From Urophycis tenuis (Eukaryota; Chordata; Actinopteri; Gadiformes; Phycidae), in assembly GCA_036785325.1 (NCBI GenBank), contig JAXIVH010000007.1:11877701-11941700 (forward strand): 64,000 nt of DNA. Reading direction: 5' to 3'. The notes beneath the pieces are model-generated. The model saw nothing but the letters and a program-made list of their open reading frames with translations. It did not search any database and had not been told where the DNA came from. Made by a program: the position numbers and the translations under genes. Positions 1 through 12,200 of this stretch are shown here, piece by piece; position 1 is the first letter of the stretch, and each line of letters opens with the position of its first letter.

Positions 1-293
1 CAGGTCGCACAGTACCCCGCCAACACGCCGCGGCCACGTGATTGGAACATGGCCGCCTAGGCTCCGCCCACCTTCACATGACCTCAAAATGCAAATGGCA
101 CACGCTGAACCACAGACAGAGAACTGGAAGTCTTGACACCTATTTTACCACAAGGTGTGTGTGAGATTAGCCATTACAAGCCGCTTCAGATTCTCCCTCT
201 AATCACCCTCTAGTGACGTCACAAGGGGGTGTGTCAGATGTCCAAAGGCTAGTTCACTGTACCAGTGGACTGTAAAAACTAGTAGTAAAAGAC
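1..293. other. Left-edge non-coding sequence
   Basis: No gene or recognisable element is visible. The stretch is single-copy by eye and leads directly into the 42-bp tandem array. Confidence 0.5.
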
Positions 294-1075
294 TGTGGTT
301 GTACTGGGCAGCTCCCAGTGTCCACCAGTACAGACTGTGGTTGTACTGGGCAGCTCCCAGTGTCCACCAGTACAGACTGTGGTTGTACTGAGCAGCTCCC
401 AGTGTCCACCAGTACAGACTGTGGTTGTACTGGGCAGCTCCCAGTGTCCACCAGTACAGACTGTGGTTGTACTGGGCAGCTCCCAGTGTCCACCAGTACA
501 GACTGTGGTTGTACTGGGCAGCTCCCAGTGTCCACCAGTACAGACTGTGGTTGTACTGGGCAGCTCCCAGTGTCCACCAGTACAGACTGTGGTTGTACTG
601 GGCAGCTCCCAGTGTCCACCAGTACAGACTGTGGTTGTACTGGGCAGCTCCCAGTGTCCACCAGTACAGACTGTGGTTGTACTGGGCAGCTCCCAGTGTC
701 CACCAGTACAGACTGTGGTTGTACTGGGCAGCTCCCAGTGTCCACCAGTACAGACTGTGGTTGTACTGGGCAGCTCCCAGTGTCCACCAGTACAGACTGT
801 GGTTGTACTGGGCAGCTCCCAGTGTCCACCGGTACAGACTGTGGTTGTACTGGGCAGCTCCCAGTGTCCACCGGTACAGACTGTGGTTGTACTGGGCAGC
901 TCCCAGTGTCCACCAGTACAGACTGTGGTTGTACTGGGCAGCTCCCAGTGTCCACCAGTACAGACTGTGGTTGTACTGGGCAGCTCCCAGTGTCCACCAG
1001 TACAGACTGTGGTTGTACTGGGCAGCTCCCAGTGTCCACCAGTACAGACTGTGGTTGTACTGGGCAGCTCCCAGT
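294..1075. repeat. 42-bp minisatellite, about 18-19 copies (locus A)
   Basis: The unit runs from agactgtggttgtactgg to ...gtccaccagtac and is repeated head to tail with very few substitutions (an A-for-G in one unit, CCGG for CCAG in two). Each unit contains two small inverted repeats: CTGGG/CCCAG around cagct, and GTACTGG/CCAGTAC. Because 42 is a multiple of 3, several frames on both strands stay open through the array; these are not genes. The same unit occurs again at 49397-49721. Confidence 0.97.
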
Positions 1076-1655
1076 ATCAAAACCTCTTTTAAGAACAGTA
1101 CCACTCACCTAAAGAATGGCACAGAGCCGACTCGATCAGCAGTTAAGTAGTTAATAATACGATGACCAATGGTTGAACACCAACACGCAGGATCCCATTG
1201 CACTGCAGCCAATCAGGACGCCGGCTGAGTTCAATCGTCGTCACCGACGCGTGCTGATTGGTTTGAGTGCAAACCTGTCAACCCTCGGCCCGCCCTGTGG
1301 CTCACGAAATAGGCCCCTCCCACTATGGGTGATTTGTTAATGATGTTATGTTTTCATATTAACGTTAACAACAAATTAAGCGACATGTCAGTCGTGACAT
1401 TCTAGTGTGAATATGAATGAGGGACAGAGCCTTGGCACGGTCTGCAGAGAAGAGCAGATGGTTGTGTGTGTGTATATATATATATATATTATGTGTATAT
1501 ATAAATATATAAAACACTGTGGTCATTACAGAGGGGGCGTGGTCAGAACACTCCTGCCGTTGGTTCGATGGTTTAGTCTCCTCCAACCAGACGTAGGCCC
1601 CAGGTGCCCTGCTCCCTTGAGTAGGATGATGCTGATGTCATCATCAGGGCTGGAT

Positions 1656-1656
<1 letters not shown>
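1076..1656. other. Non-coding sequence with a TA tract
   Basis: No coding exon is recognisable. An alternating TA/TG tract lies at about 1466-1520. CCAAT-type motifs occur on both strands near 1210-1262, but nothing else suggests a promoter. Confidence 0.4.
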
Positions 1657-1719
<63 letters not shown>

Positions 1720-1793
1720 CCCCCTCTCTCCTTGGCCTCGTTTAACCTCGTCTCAAGCCTAAGGTGAAGGGATAAGGACACACACATACAGAA

Positions 1794-1876
<83 letters not shown>
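1657..1876. repeat. Facing (CT)n and (GA)n tracts
   Basis: A CT tract of about 60 bp (1657-1717) is followed after about 80 bp by a GA tract of about 80 bp (1797-1876). The two are complementary on one strand and can form a long hairpin. Apparent open frames of Ser-Leu or Arg-Glu are translations of the tracts. Confidence 0.95.
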
Positions 1877-2834
<958 letters not shown>

Positions 2835-2835
<1 letters not shown>

Positions 2836-4187
2836 ACCCCGGGGGGGAAGGTCTTTACAGCAGCCCTGCCCTGCGGGGGAGGTCCTGGGGGGGGGGGGGA
2901 TTCCCGGGGGGTGAGGAGGGGGGGAGGGATACGGCCTGTCCCCCATGTGTCTCTGGGTGAATAGCCCACCTGCCCCCCGGCCCCCAGACAAAAGGGCAGA
3001 GGAAACTAAAGACGCAACTCAAGACACCGGGAGACGCATGGCAACGCTCTGAAGAGACCGCGCCACAACGCAAAAAACAGACCGGGATTTCACACACAGA
3101 AAGAAAAGATGAATAAATCAACATGAAAAAGAACGAAAAGACAAAAGAATGAAGGGAATAAGGAAAGACATGAGTGAACGAAATAATAAGGTCATGAAAC
3201 ACTTTTACACCGGTTAATTGATTTAAAAAAAAGAGGAGCAGTTTGGTTTGGACGATCTCAGCAGAAAGTAGGTTAATGACTAAGAAAAAAAAAGGGAAAA
3301 AAGGAAAAAAAAAAAAAAAGGTTGAACACGAAATTTACAGCAACTCCACATTTGACCACCGAGTGGCGGTAGAGGCTTGGAGAAAACCGAGATTCGCGCC
3401 TCGGTTCTGGGTTCTTCCAGCGGGTGAAGCCGGACGGTAAAAGCCGCTCCAGTCTGTCTTCATCCTCTGGATCTCTCGGAACACCAGAGAGAGAGAGAGA
3501 GAGAGAGAGAAAGAGGGAGAGAGAGAAAGAGGGAGAGAGGGAAAGGGGGAAAGGGAGAGAGTCAGATAAGCTAACAGAACATAGTGTAGGACGACGTTAA
3601 CCTTACAACACAGGAGAGCTGAACAAACAGGGACATGTCTAAAGTCCCCGAGACCTCTGGTCGTTTTAAAGCCACACTTCACTCACCGTCACTCATAGTT
3701 TTAAATGAGCTCTGAACGGGAAGAGGGCCGTCTGATTGGATGAATGTAGGTCTACATCCATCCAATGACTGTAGGCCTACCCAAATAACCAGCATCTTCC
3801 AGTGGGCGAGACATGACTTTACTTTGTAATCATGCGATCGCTTCCCATCACATCAGTCAGATTCGTAGCGTAACATTTCTGTGCCTGTTTTCCATGTGAC
3901 AGACGGCGTGAGCGTTGACCAGGTGTATCATTTGATTGTGTATTTCAGCCGGTCTCCATTAGGGTAACAACGTAACTGATCTGGTGAACCCACGGTGGTC
4001 GCTCCCCGCACCTGAAAGAGAGGCTCTGCACGTCATTAAAAAACTATGACCAATTTGCATGAGAAAGAACCAGTCTGAGTCTGCAGATTATACCCTCCAG
4101 AACCCAAAGGAACCTCCCAGAGGAGCCTCCCAAAGGAACCTTCCAGAGGAACCTTCCAGAAGGCACTCTGTCTGAATTTGTTAGTGT

Positions 4188-4188
<1 letters not shown>
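2835..4188. other. Non-coding, low-complexity patches
   Basis: Contains G runs near 2886-2900, an A-rich patch at 3281-3320 and a GA-rich tract at 3487-3560. No exon with flanking splice sites and family similarity was found. Confidence 0.4.
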
Positions 4189-4227
<39 letters not shown>

Positions 4228-4228
4228 G
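4189..4228. repeat. (AAT)n microsatellite
   Basis: About 13 uninterrupted copies of a TAA-type trinucleotide. Confidence 0.95.
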
Positions 4229-4508
4229 GCCTAACAATAATAATAATTTAAAAATGTATTTATGTATCATTTTTCAAGGTACTCAAACACACACACACTG
4301 GTGTGTGACTGGGCTGAGGCGCCCCCACCACACATAGCTGTCACAGTGGAGAGGTGAGGCAGGGAACCATCCAATCAGAGGGCAGGGGACGATCGGGCGG
4401 CCATGTTGGTGAGGGCCCCGGGGCGGCGGGACGTTCAAGGACCGCAGGGAGTCCCGACCTCGGATCAACGGTCTCCTCCCAAGGACAGGAGAGGTTGTTA
4501 GAACGTCC

Positions 4509-4762
4509 ATGTCCACGCCCTCTACCTGCTCCTGCTCCTCCTCTACCTGCTCCTTCTCCTCCTCCTGCTCCTCCTCTACCTGCTCCTCCTCCTCCTCTAC
4601 CTGCTCCTCCTCCTCCTCTACCTGCTCCTTCTCCTCCTCCTCTACCTGCTCCTGCTCCTCCTTCTCTACCTGCTCCTGCTCCTCCTCTACCTGCTCCTGC
4701 TCCTGCTCCTCCTCTACCTGCTCCTGCTCCTCCTCTACCTGCTCCTCCTCCTCCTCATCACA
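4509..4762. repeat. CTC/CTG-rich array
   Basis: Irregular higher-order copies of ctcctctacctgctcctg. The length is nearly a multiple of three throughout, so frames encoding Pro-Ala-Pro, Ser-Thr-Cys or, on the minus strand, Glu-Gln-Val-Glu stay open. The absence of splice sites or homology on either side argues against an acidic or proline-rich protein gene. Confidence 0.9.
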
Positions 4763-6007
4763 GCACCATCCGAGGCCCTGGCTCAAAGGAACGTGGGCAG
4801 GGGGTGAGGAGAGGCCCGGCCCCCCTGTTCCAGAATGACACGGCGGCCGAGTCCTCAGGCGGTCACTCGGGGGAACAGCGTCTGCTGAGTGGCCACATTA
4901 AATAGTCATCGTATTATGGGATGTTGGGCTGGTGTGTGTGTGTGTGTGGGGGGGGGGGGCTGTAGAGACTCCAGCCCATGGAGTAGGCTCCACATGGACC
5001 TTCTGCTCACCTGAAGGTCCTGGGGTGGCTCAGGACCTTCAGCCAGCAGCTCTCCTCACACTGCCCTGTACTGTTTCTCCTCCAACACTTTAAAAGTGAG
5101 AGGAGATACAGAGAGAGGGAGGGAGGGAGGGAGCTAGAGAGAGAAAGATGGGAAAGGAGGGGGGAGGAAGGTGAGAGAGAGGGAGAGGGACAGAGAGGAG
5201 AGAGAGAGAGAGAGAAGGGGAGGGAGGGAGAGAGGCAGAGACATTAGCGAGATAGAGGCAGAAAAGGTGAGACAGCTGGTATTTTAGGATTGCTGTTGTA
5301 TCTCAGACTGTATCTCTCACACGCGTGTGTCCCCCCCCCCCCCCCCCCCCGCCAGACGGACAGACAGACAGACGGATAGACAGACAGACAGACGGAAAGT
5401 CCAGTAGGTGTTGTTGTTCCGTCACTCCGTAGGTGGCGACCGGTCCGTCTAACAATGATCCTTTGAAGTAATACTACGTAACATATCTCGACGCTCAGGC
5501 CGAAATCCCAATTCAAATATCACGTGGGGCGATTTCCTCAAAGTAAGACACGACCGTGACGTTCCTCCATCAGCCCCCCGGAATGTAAAGCTGTCGGGGT
5601 CTGCTCCCCCTGCGGTGCAGCATTAACGGTTGGTTTAACCCACGGAGGTGAGGAAGCCCAGCGGGTCTCGAACACAACCGCCTTTGTCCCTGACGTCGTT
5701 GAAATACCAATTACACCATTTTGTCCTCAATAACGTATATTGTTCTACTGAGGTGCTCCCCCCAGCGTTGCGGCACCAGTGGTACATTCCGTGAGCCGCA
5801 CACACTAACGAGGCAGACCGGGAAGGAACCATCTCGTCGTGAATCGGGGGGTGGGGGGTAAAGGCGGATGACACGGAGCGTGGAAGGGTGACAAAGTGCG
5901 CTTCATAACAGCCCTCCAATCCCGCGGACCAACCCGCCGAGTTAAGTCGGCTTTTGAGATGATCCAGACATAGACGCTAAACTCTTAAAGAGACGGCTCT
6001 CCATCTG
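4763..6007. other. Non-coding sequence with GA-rich and homopolymer C segments
   Basis: Holds a GT/G run near 4932-4960, a GA-rich block at 5100-5240, a C run of about 20 at 5331-5350 and a short (GACA)n tract at 5355-5396. No gene recognised. Confidence 0.4.
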
Positions 6008-6457
6008 GAGGGGAGGAACACCACCAGGAGAAACACCACCCAACCTGTAGAGATAGAGGCGGTCACCCGGAGGAACACCACCCAACCTGTAGAGATAGAG
6101 GTCACCAGGAGAAACACCACCCAACCTGTAGAGATAGAGGAGGTGACCAGGAGAAACACCACCCAACCTGTAGAGATAGAGGAGGTGACCAGGAGAAACA
6201 CCACCCAACCTGTAGAGATAGAGGAGGTGACCAGGAGGAACACCACCCAACCTGTAGAGATAGAGGTCACCAGGAGGAACACCACCCAACCTGTAGAGAT
6301 AGAGGTGACCAGGAGGAACACCACCCAACCTGTAGAGATAGAGGAGGTGACCAGGAGGAACACCACCCAACCTGTAGAGATAGAGGAGGTGACCAGGAGG
6401 AACACCACCCAACCTGTAGAGATAGAGGAGGTGACCAGGAGAAACACCACCCAACCT
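6008..6457. repeat. 42-bp (some 36-bp) minisatellite, about 11 copies
   Basis: The unit is built around aacaccacccaacctgtaga plus gatagaggaggtgaccagga. Some copies lack six bases (aggtcacc instead of aggaggtgacc). It is unrelated in sequence to the 42-bp array at 294-1075 despite the same period. Long open frames on both strands come from the period being a multiple of three. Confidence 0.95.
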
Positions 6458-7209
6458 TGCCAGGTCTGGCCCACATGTGCAGGTCCATCTAGTTTATACC
6501 CACCACCTGACGACCAGCCTCCTTCTCACACATGCTAAGACTACACTGCACAGGTGCAGGATTATGTTTTAAAAACTAAATTATTAAAATTATTAAAAAC
6601 TTCAAATTATTCAACATCGCAATTATACCACAGCGCGTGGTTGGTGTTGGGTCGCCAATATCCAACAATAACAAAAAGCCGCAAAAAGTGAGCGTCACCG
6701 GTGACCGCGGTGTCTCTGATTAGTCATTAATAGACCGCGTCCCGGTGGTCTGGCAGACCAGCACGCGCACTGTAATCTCACCGGCTCGCTCCTGTTTATC
6801 TTGGCGCGCGAGGGACGCCAGGGCGCTAGTGCGCATGCCCGGCCCTCAGGTAGGGCAGCGTCGAGAGACGTCATTATTTTAGAGCAGGCTTACTGCTCTA
6901 AAACAGTATTCAACATATTTATCTCAGGGATTTACTTAGCGGGAGTCGTGGCTCTGGAGGGAAGTTACGCGCGATATTTTTCAGTGTGATTTAACAGAAA
7001 GACATTTCTACTCCTAACTGGCGATTTCTTTTTATCGTTATAGACCGTGACCTTTGAACCCAAAGTATTTCTTGGCCGTGCTCCCAGTAGTGTTGCCCGC
7101 CAGTTGGCCATTTATTGAGCGGCAGCGTTTAACAGAACCAGCGCCGTCCGCGCTCTTACTTTGGAATGTGAGAGAGACAGGGGAAGCAAGAACAGATTCC
7201 AAATACAAC
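6458..7209. other. Intergenic sequence 3' of ptma
   Basis: CpG-containing but without a recognisable gene. It ends just beyond the likely ptma cleavage region. Confidence 0.4.
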
Positions 7210-7945
7210 TCACAAAATAAAAGTCCGGTTTATTGTCAAACAACAAACTTCGCACATACATCAAAACAGGCCATCATGAAACAAAATAGTCGCTGACGAA
7301 AAACAAAATAAAATAAAAAAAAACGGTAAAAGAAAAGGGACCTTTTCTTTGGCCTTGCCCTCCCATACAAACAAACTAGTTATGGTACAACTAAAGTACA
7401 TACATTAAATTTACTGGAATGCTCAGAGTCCAACGGTTTAACAGGAACTTTAACGTGTTTGTCTGAGATTGTAACATGGTCAACCAAGCAAAATCTGTTG
7501 TTTGTTTTTTTAAGAAGCACCAAGTTTGGTCTGGGGCGTTTGTTGCTGAGAGAACAGAGACCCCCTCCTAACAATATGTACAAAAATATAAAATGTAAAT
7601 AAAAATACAAACAAATTCTCCTTTTGTGTTTGTTAAGTTGTCGAGAAGGTTGAGCCCAGTTCTGCACTGCTCTGGCGCGGGAATCTTCTAGAAAATATTT
7701 TCACGGTTGGGGGGGGGGGGGGAGTGGACAATGAAGTTGAACTCTACTTGCTAAAGACCATGTTTTTATTTTTTATAAATTTTTTTAATGTATTTTTTTT
7801 TTCTCCACAGTCGCCCAGCTCCTCTACCTCCAGCACTCAGAGGTCAAAGGTGGAGAAACAGGAAGTGGATCAGCAGGGGTTGCGGTGTTGGGGGGGGGGT
7901 TTGGTGGGGGGGGGGGGGGGGGGGGGGGGGGGGGAGGGAAACACA
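7210..7945 (-). other. ptma: ptma 3' untranslated region (inferred)
   Basis: Lies between the ptma stop codon and an AATAAA on the minus strand. In the mRNA it begins with a poly(C) run of 29 only 11 nt after the stop, followed by a second C run of about 14 (7709-7722 on the plus strand) and A/T-rich sequence. The distal boundary is inferred from the poly(A) signal, not observed. Confidence 0.65.
7229..7234 (-). terminator. ptma: AATAAA poly(A) signal of ptma
   Basis: The plus strand reads tttatt, which is AATAAA on the ptma strand, about 710 nt after the stop codon. It is the most distal plausible signal before sequence character changes. Confidence 0.6.
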
Positions 7946-7993
7946 TCAATCATCATCGTCGTCTGTCTTCTGCTTCTTGGTGTCCACGTCGTC
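7946..7993 (-). CDS. ptma: ptma coding exon 5 and stop
   Basis: Encodes DDVDTKKQKTDDDDD and a TGA at 7948-7946. The TKKQK motif is the family's C-terminal nuclear localisation signal. The acceptor is TTTCCAG. Confidence 0.94.
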   Translation of the reverse strand, partial: DDVDTKKQKTDDDDD

Positions 7994-9344
7994 CTGGAAA
8001 CGCAAGACACAAAACAGTCAGGACCCCGGGACCAGAACCCCGCCTGGCGGCCCACCTGGAGAGGTCAGAGGTCAGCTCACCTCATCGTCATCCTCGTCGT
8101 CCTCAGCCGCCCGTTTTGTTCCGCACTCGGCCTCATCGTCGTCCTCCTCATCCTCCTCTTCCTCGCCTAGAAAAAAAACAACAACACCCAGCCGTCAATC
8201 AAATGTTCCGGAGCCCCGCCCCCCCCCTGCTGAGTGGAGGTGCAGTGTGACCTAGTCACCTTCCACGTCCTCCTCCTCTTCTTCTTCCTCCTCCTCTTCC
8301 TCGTCGCCCACCTCCTCCTCGTCTACTTCGGGTTCTCCATTCACCTCCTTCTCCTGCGGGAGCAACGGCGGAGCAAATGTCAGAACCTCCCCCCCAGAGC
8401 GCACCTCCTCCGCGTGGGTCCAGCGACTCCTCCAACAGGTGTGTGTTTACCTTTCCGTTGACGGCCGCGTCCGTCCCGTTCTCCTTCTCATCCCCCGCCT
8501 TCAGGCCCTTCAGTTCCTGTGAGGGGTCACCAGACCACTTGGTTAGTGGATATCATATCTGAAATGCCACTTGCGGGTCACGTGGATCAAGCAGTTAAGA
8601 GCAAGTTGTGAGCGATTAAGCAAACTAATCTGCGTTGAGAACAGCTAGCTGTGCATTCTTCTCCCAGTCAAGGCACCTCTGCTGGTTGGTCGCAGCAGAT
8701 ATTTCCAAGACCAGCCCATCCGCCTCCCGCCCACTCCATCCACTTTAATGTGTTGTAATCTGATACTTTGATGTGAGTCTGAGGCACTCTGGGTATTGTA
8801 GTTCGATCGGGGGTCTCACCAGCGCCATATGTCACAAGACACGCCCGGGGAAAACACTGCAATACCCAGAGTGCACAGCTCCATTTAAATAGAAGCGCAG
8901 AACCAGCAGGCGCGACGCTGGCCGATTTAACTGAAGGTTTAAAGGACAATAGAAGACGACACATGGCTCCGTGGGATCACAACTCACCGCCGACAAAATA
9001 CACGGCCCGGGTCCGGCGGATTTACAGTAGAAAAAGCAGGAAATTAACCTCGCTCTTTGTAAAAAAAAGACGACAGTCGTTTTCGATTCTATTTATAGCC
9101 AAGCGTACAAACGGTCCTCAATTTCCTTGTTGAGTCGACGCGCTCCGTGGGCTTCATATGGACAACACGCACCCCCAAACAGATAGTTTGATTGATTCCA
9201 TCGCATAATCTTTTTATCTCTTAAGCCGTTTATCCACAGCATCAACACATTGATACGACCGCGAGGGGGGATGAATTAAAGGTGCCTTCCACATTCTGCC
9301 GACACCGCAAACGCATGTTAAAACCCTTACCGTGTGCGTAAAAC

Positions 9345-9383
<39 letters not shown>

Positions 9384-10614
9384 CCACGGTTCTTCTCGAA
9401 ACTAAAACAATCGTGTACGTCAAACGAAGGCTCATTACAAACGCTCGAATCTCTGACGTTTGTTTGGCCCGTTCAAGTTTCAAAAGCGCATAAAAAGCCA
9501 AAGGGGGGGGAAAAAGCCGAGGCTCCGCGGGGGGACCGAGCCGACGCACCGGCCGTCACGCAGAGAACCTCCGCGAGCCCCGCACGCCGTGGAGCGGCCA
9601 GAACAAACACGAAACTTTTTCGTCGAGGTACGAAAAAAAAGGTCCGACAGCTAAATAATATACGCGTCGCAGCCTGTCGGCGGAGCGCGAGGTGACTCCG
9701 GGGCTCCCGGTGCCAAGCGACGCGCTCCGGCGCATCCGAGCCGCTCTGGTTTAATAATGAATAGTGCTGACCGTCGACCGGTAACGGTCCGGCTGGCCAC
9801 CATCGGGCAGAACGCAAGTTAAAGTCCGGGTCCAACGGTTGTTGTGCGCTGTCGGCTGCCCTGACTTTAGTGCGTAATAGGCTCAGCGCCCCGCGCGCTA
9901 CCTGCCCATTCAAAAGAGTGGGAGAACCGGACAAGTTCCACCGCTCCGCGGGCACCGGGGGCCGCGGTCCCCTCGCCATCACGGGGTCACTGAAACCTTT
10001 ATTTCACAGATCAGCACCAACACATTTGGTGAAAAGCGGAAGGCACGAGTCCCGCTCTGCACGCACTATAGGTGGCCTACAGTCACGCCGATTCATTTCA
10101 GAAGGGGATTATTCTGGCGAAGCGCGACGTGTTCTGGACCATCTCCACGGGGCTCTGGACGGAGTAGTGGTGCCCCGGACCAGAGGACTTGGCGGTGGGC
10201 TGGTTAAACCTCCCGTTCGGAGAGAACCCGAGAGAACTCTACCCGCTGCTATAAACAAAGAACCCGCGCAGACTGTTCCACTCCGGACAATGAGGCGACG
10301 CTTGTAACGCTGCGTGTTTCCACGATGCGCTCCACGGAGATCTTGCTATATTCTATCACTCTCCCCACACTGCCGCCTTCGAGCAGAGACGCGTGAATCC
10401 TCCCCCGTGGGGCAGAGAGGGGAGAGCGCGGAGCGCTGCAGAGTTGGATGAGCCGGAGCGCGGAGCCTGGGAGGAGAACTAAATAAATCTAGGTTACAGC
10501 CTCTGAACGCTCATTCTGTGGAAAAGCCGAGCGGACACCGATTCCGTGGAAAAGGTGAAAACGGCTTACCTTGGCAGAGATATCCGTGGCGGAGTCAACT
10601 TTTGTGTCAGCCAT
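7946..10614 (-). CDS. ptma: Prothymosin alpha (ptma), five coding exons
   Basis: Prothymosin alpha is a small, intrinsically disordered, extremely acidic nuclear protein that binds histones and the linker-histone machinery and is linked to proliferation, chromatin decondensation and inhibition of apoptosome formation. Joining exons 10614-10570, 8516-8451, 8353-8260, 8166-8081 and 7993-7946 gives a continuous 112-residue frame. It starts MADTKVDSATDISAK, has a central Glu/Asp block (about residues 45-80) and ends with the family's nuclear localisation tail DDVDTKKQKTDDDDD. All introns have GT-AG ends. Length and layout match vertebrate PTMA (about 110 aa). The start is the only ATG of exon 1 and corresponds to the family N terminus. 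The gene sits in a CpG-rich segment. A cysteine in the acidic half (AECGTKRAAED) is unusual. Teleosts often have two ptma copies, and which one this is cannot be decided here. Confidence 0.94.
8081..8166 (-). CDS. ptma: ptma coding exon 4 (acidic)
   Basis: Completes a Gly codon and encodes EEEEDEEDDDEAECGTKRAA followed by EDDEDDDE. The acceptor is TTCTAG and the donor GTGAGC, returning to phase 0. Confidence 0.92.
8260..8353 (-). CDS. ptma: ptma coding exon 3 (acidic)
   Basis: Encodes EKEVNGEPEVDEEEVGD followed by a run of glutamates and DVE. The acceptor is GCAG and the donor GTGACT, leaving one base (phase 1). Confidence 0.92.
8451..8516 (-). CDS. ptma: ptma coding exon 2
   Basis: Encodes ELKGLKAGDEKENGTDAAV followed by NGK, 22 codons, phase 0 at both ends. 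The acceptor is ...CTCACAG and the donor GTAAAC. It corresponds to the family segment with KD/ELKEKK and NGxxxxNG. Confidence 0.92.
8784..8874. promoter_or_regulatory. Inverted pair of ZNF143/SBS-like sites in ptma intron 1
   Basis: GCACTCTGGGTATTG at 8784-8798 and its exact reverse complement at 8860-8874 are separated by 61 bp. Extended left-hand context gives aactacaatacccagagtgc on the minus strand, close to the known ZNF143/STAF binding site (ACTACAATTCCCAGAATGC type). Function is inferred from motif only. Confidence 0.5.
9349..9379. repeat. Poly(A) run in ptma intron 1
   Basis: About 31 consecutive A bases on the plus strand, poly(T) in the sense of ptma. Confidence 0.95.
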
Positions 10615-10840
10615 TGTTTGTGTTGAATTAAAATAAAGGACGGTTGAAATTAAAGGTTGAATAAAGTAAATCCCTTTTTTTCGGCTATGTATCAATCAAT
10701 AGGATATTGTGCCAGTGGCCAATGTTGGAGACGGCCGTGGCTTTAATATAGGCTTGTGGGCGGAGCGCACAGAGGCGGCCGGTGGGCCGTGATTGGCTGG
10801 AGCCGCCATAGAGGTGTGCGCCTGGCGCGTTGGAGTGGAA
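9480..10840 (-). promoter_or_regulatory. ptma: CpG-rich 5' region of ptma
   Basis: Dense in CG dinucleotides compared with flanking DNA and covering exon 1 and the proximal part of intron 1, as expected for a CpG-island promoter of a housekeeping gene. A CCAAT-type motif and an ATTGATTGAT stretch lie just upstream of the 5' leader (10690-10800). The transcription start cannot be placed. Confidence 0.5.
10570..10614 (-). CDS. ptma: ptma coding exon 1
   Basis: Fifteen codons (MADTKVDSATDISAK), ending at a GTAAGC donor in phase 0. The ATG follows a 5' leader with no other start in frame close by. Confidence 0.93.
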
Positions 10841-11665
10841 CAATGGATAGAATTTCTAAACCCAGAGGACACGCCCCCCTCCTCCCCCCCCCCCCCCCCC
10901 CCCCGCGCATCTGATTCACTCCCGCTACTGCGACTGGCCTGTGGCGGACACACCGTCGGATTAAAACATCACCAAACGAACCAAATCCCTTCCATCAAAA
11001 AAAAAAAAAAAAAGAGACATGTGACTGGCGTCGAAATCTGTCACTGTATAAACACTCAACTGCGCGCGCACACACAGGCGCGTGCACACGCACGCACGCA
11101 GAGCGCGGGACTCCAGCGCACGTAGCGTTGCAATTTGATTGATTGACGGGGATCTCAACCACTCTAGAGGCGACTACCGACCGCTCGTCCCGCAGCACCA
11201 GCGGAGGGAAGACGGGGACACTGGCGGTGCACAATACGCTAAAAATGAACAAAGTACCCCAAAGGTTGAGCTAAAGTACGCTCCGCGGCCGACGGGAGAG
11301 CGGGCCGCCCTTTGTGTCGCCGTATGCTCATTATCAAACCAATAAAAGCCATTGGGAGTGTAAATGCGGAGCCCCGCGGCCATGTCACACAGCCCTTGAT
11401 GATCGGCCACACGCCCCGCCCCCTTTCCGTCCATGGTTCGAGTTCCCTCCCGGCGCGCGCCGCCGAGCGCTCCCCGTGTGTGTGCGCGCGCACTCGCCAC
11501 TCGGCGCCTTTATATAACGGCCTATCAATTCATGCGCCAAGGTCGATCTCTAACAACACGTCGAAACCCCCCAGACCCCCTTGCTTGACATTTAAAACAC
11601 AAGTACAAGTGATTTTGGTTGCCTTGCGAGGCGTGTGTACGGAGTTATTCGGTGCACGGTGAATG
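10841..11665. other. Intergenic, CpG-containing sequence upstream of ptma
   Basis: Contains a C run of about 21 (10884-10904), an A run near 10999-11014, several CCAAT motifs and a TATA-like tttatataac at about 11509-11518. No exon with homology follows before the assembly gap, so a promoter here is possible but unsupported. Confidence 0.35.
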
Positions 11666-11865
11666 NNNNNNNNNNNNNNNNNNNNNNNNNNNNNNNNNNN
11701 NNNNNNNNNNNNNNNNNNNNNNNNNNNNNNNNNNNNNNNNNNNNNNNNNNNNNNNNNNNNNNNNNNNNNNNNNNNNNNNNNNNNNNNNNNNNNNNNNNNN
11801 NNNNNNNNNNNNNNNNNNNNNNNNNNNNNNNNNNNNNNNNNNNNNNNNNNNNNNNNNNNNNNNNN
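11666..11865. other. Assembly gap (200 N)
   Basis: Exactly 200 consecutive N, a typical placeholder length. The right flank is GA-rich simple sequence, the likely reason the assembly broke. Confidence 0.99.

Positions 11866-12200
<335 letters not shown>

Noticed and set aside
294..1075. Possible CRISPR array
   Set aside because: Units are directly contiguous with no unique spacers, and the window is clearly vertebrate.
199..1150. Five overlapping long open frames across the 42-bp array
   Set aside because: They are translations of a repeat whose length is a multiple of three. None has an independent start context, splice signals or a family match.
4283..4905. Glu/Gln-rich or Pro-rich protein gene
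   Set aside because: It coincides exactly with the CTC/CTG array and has no flanking exons.
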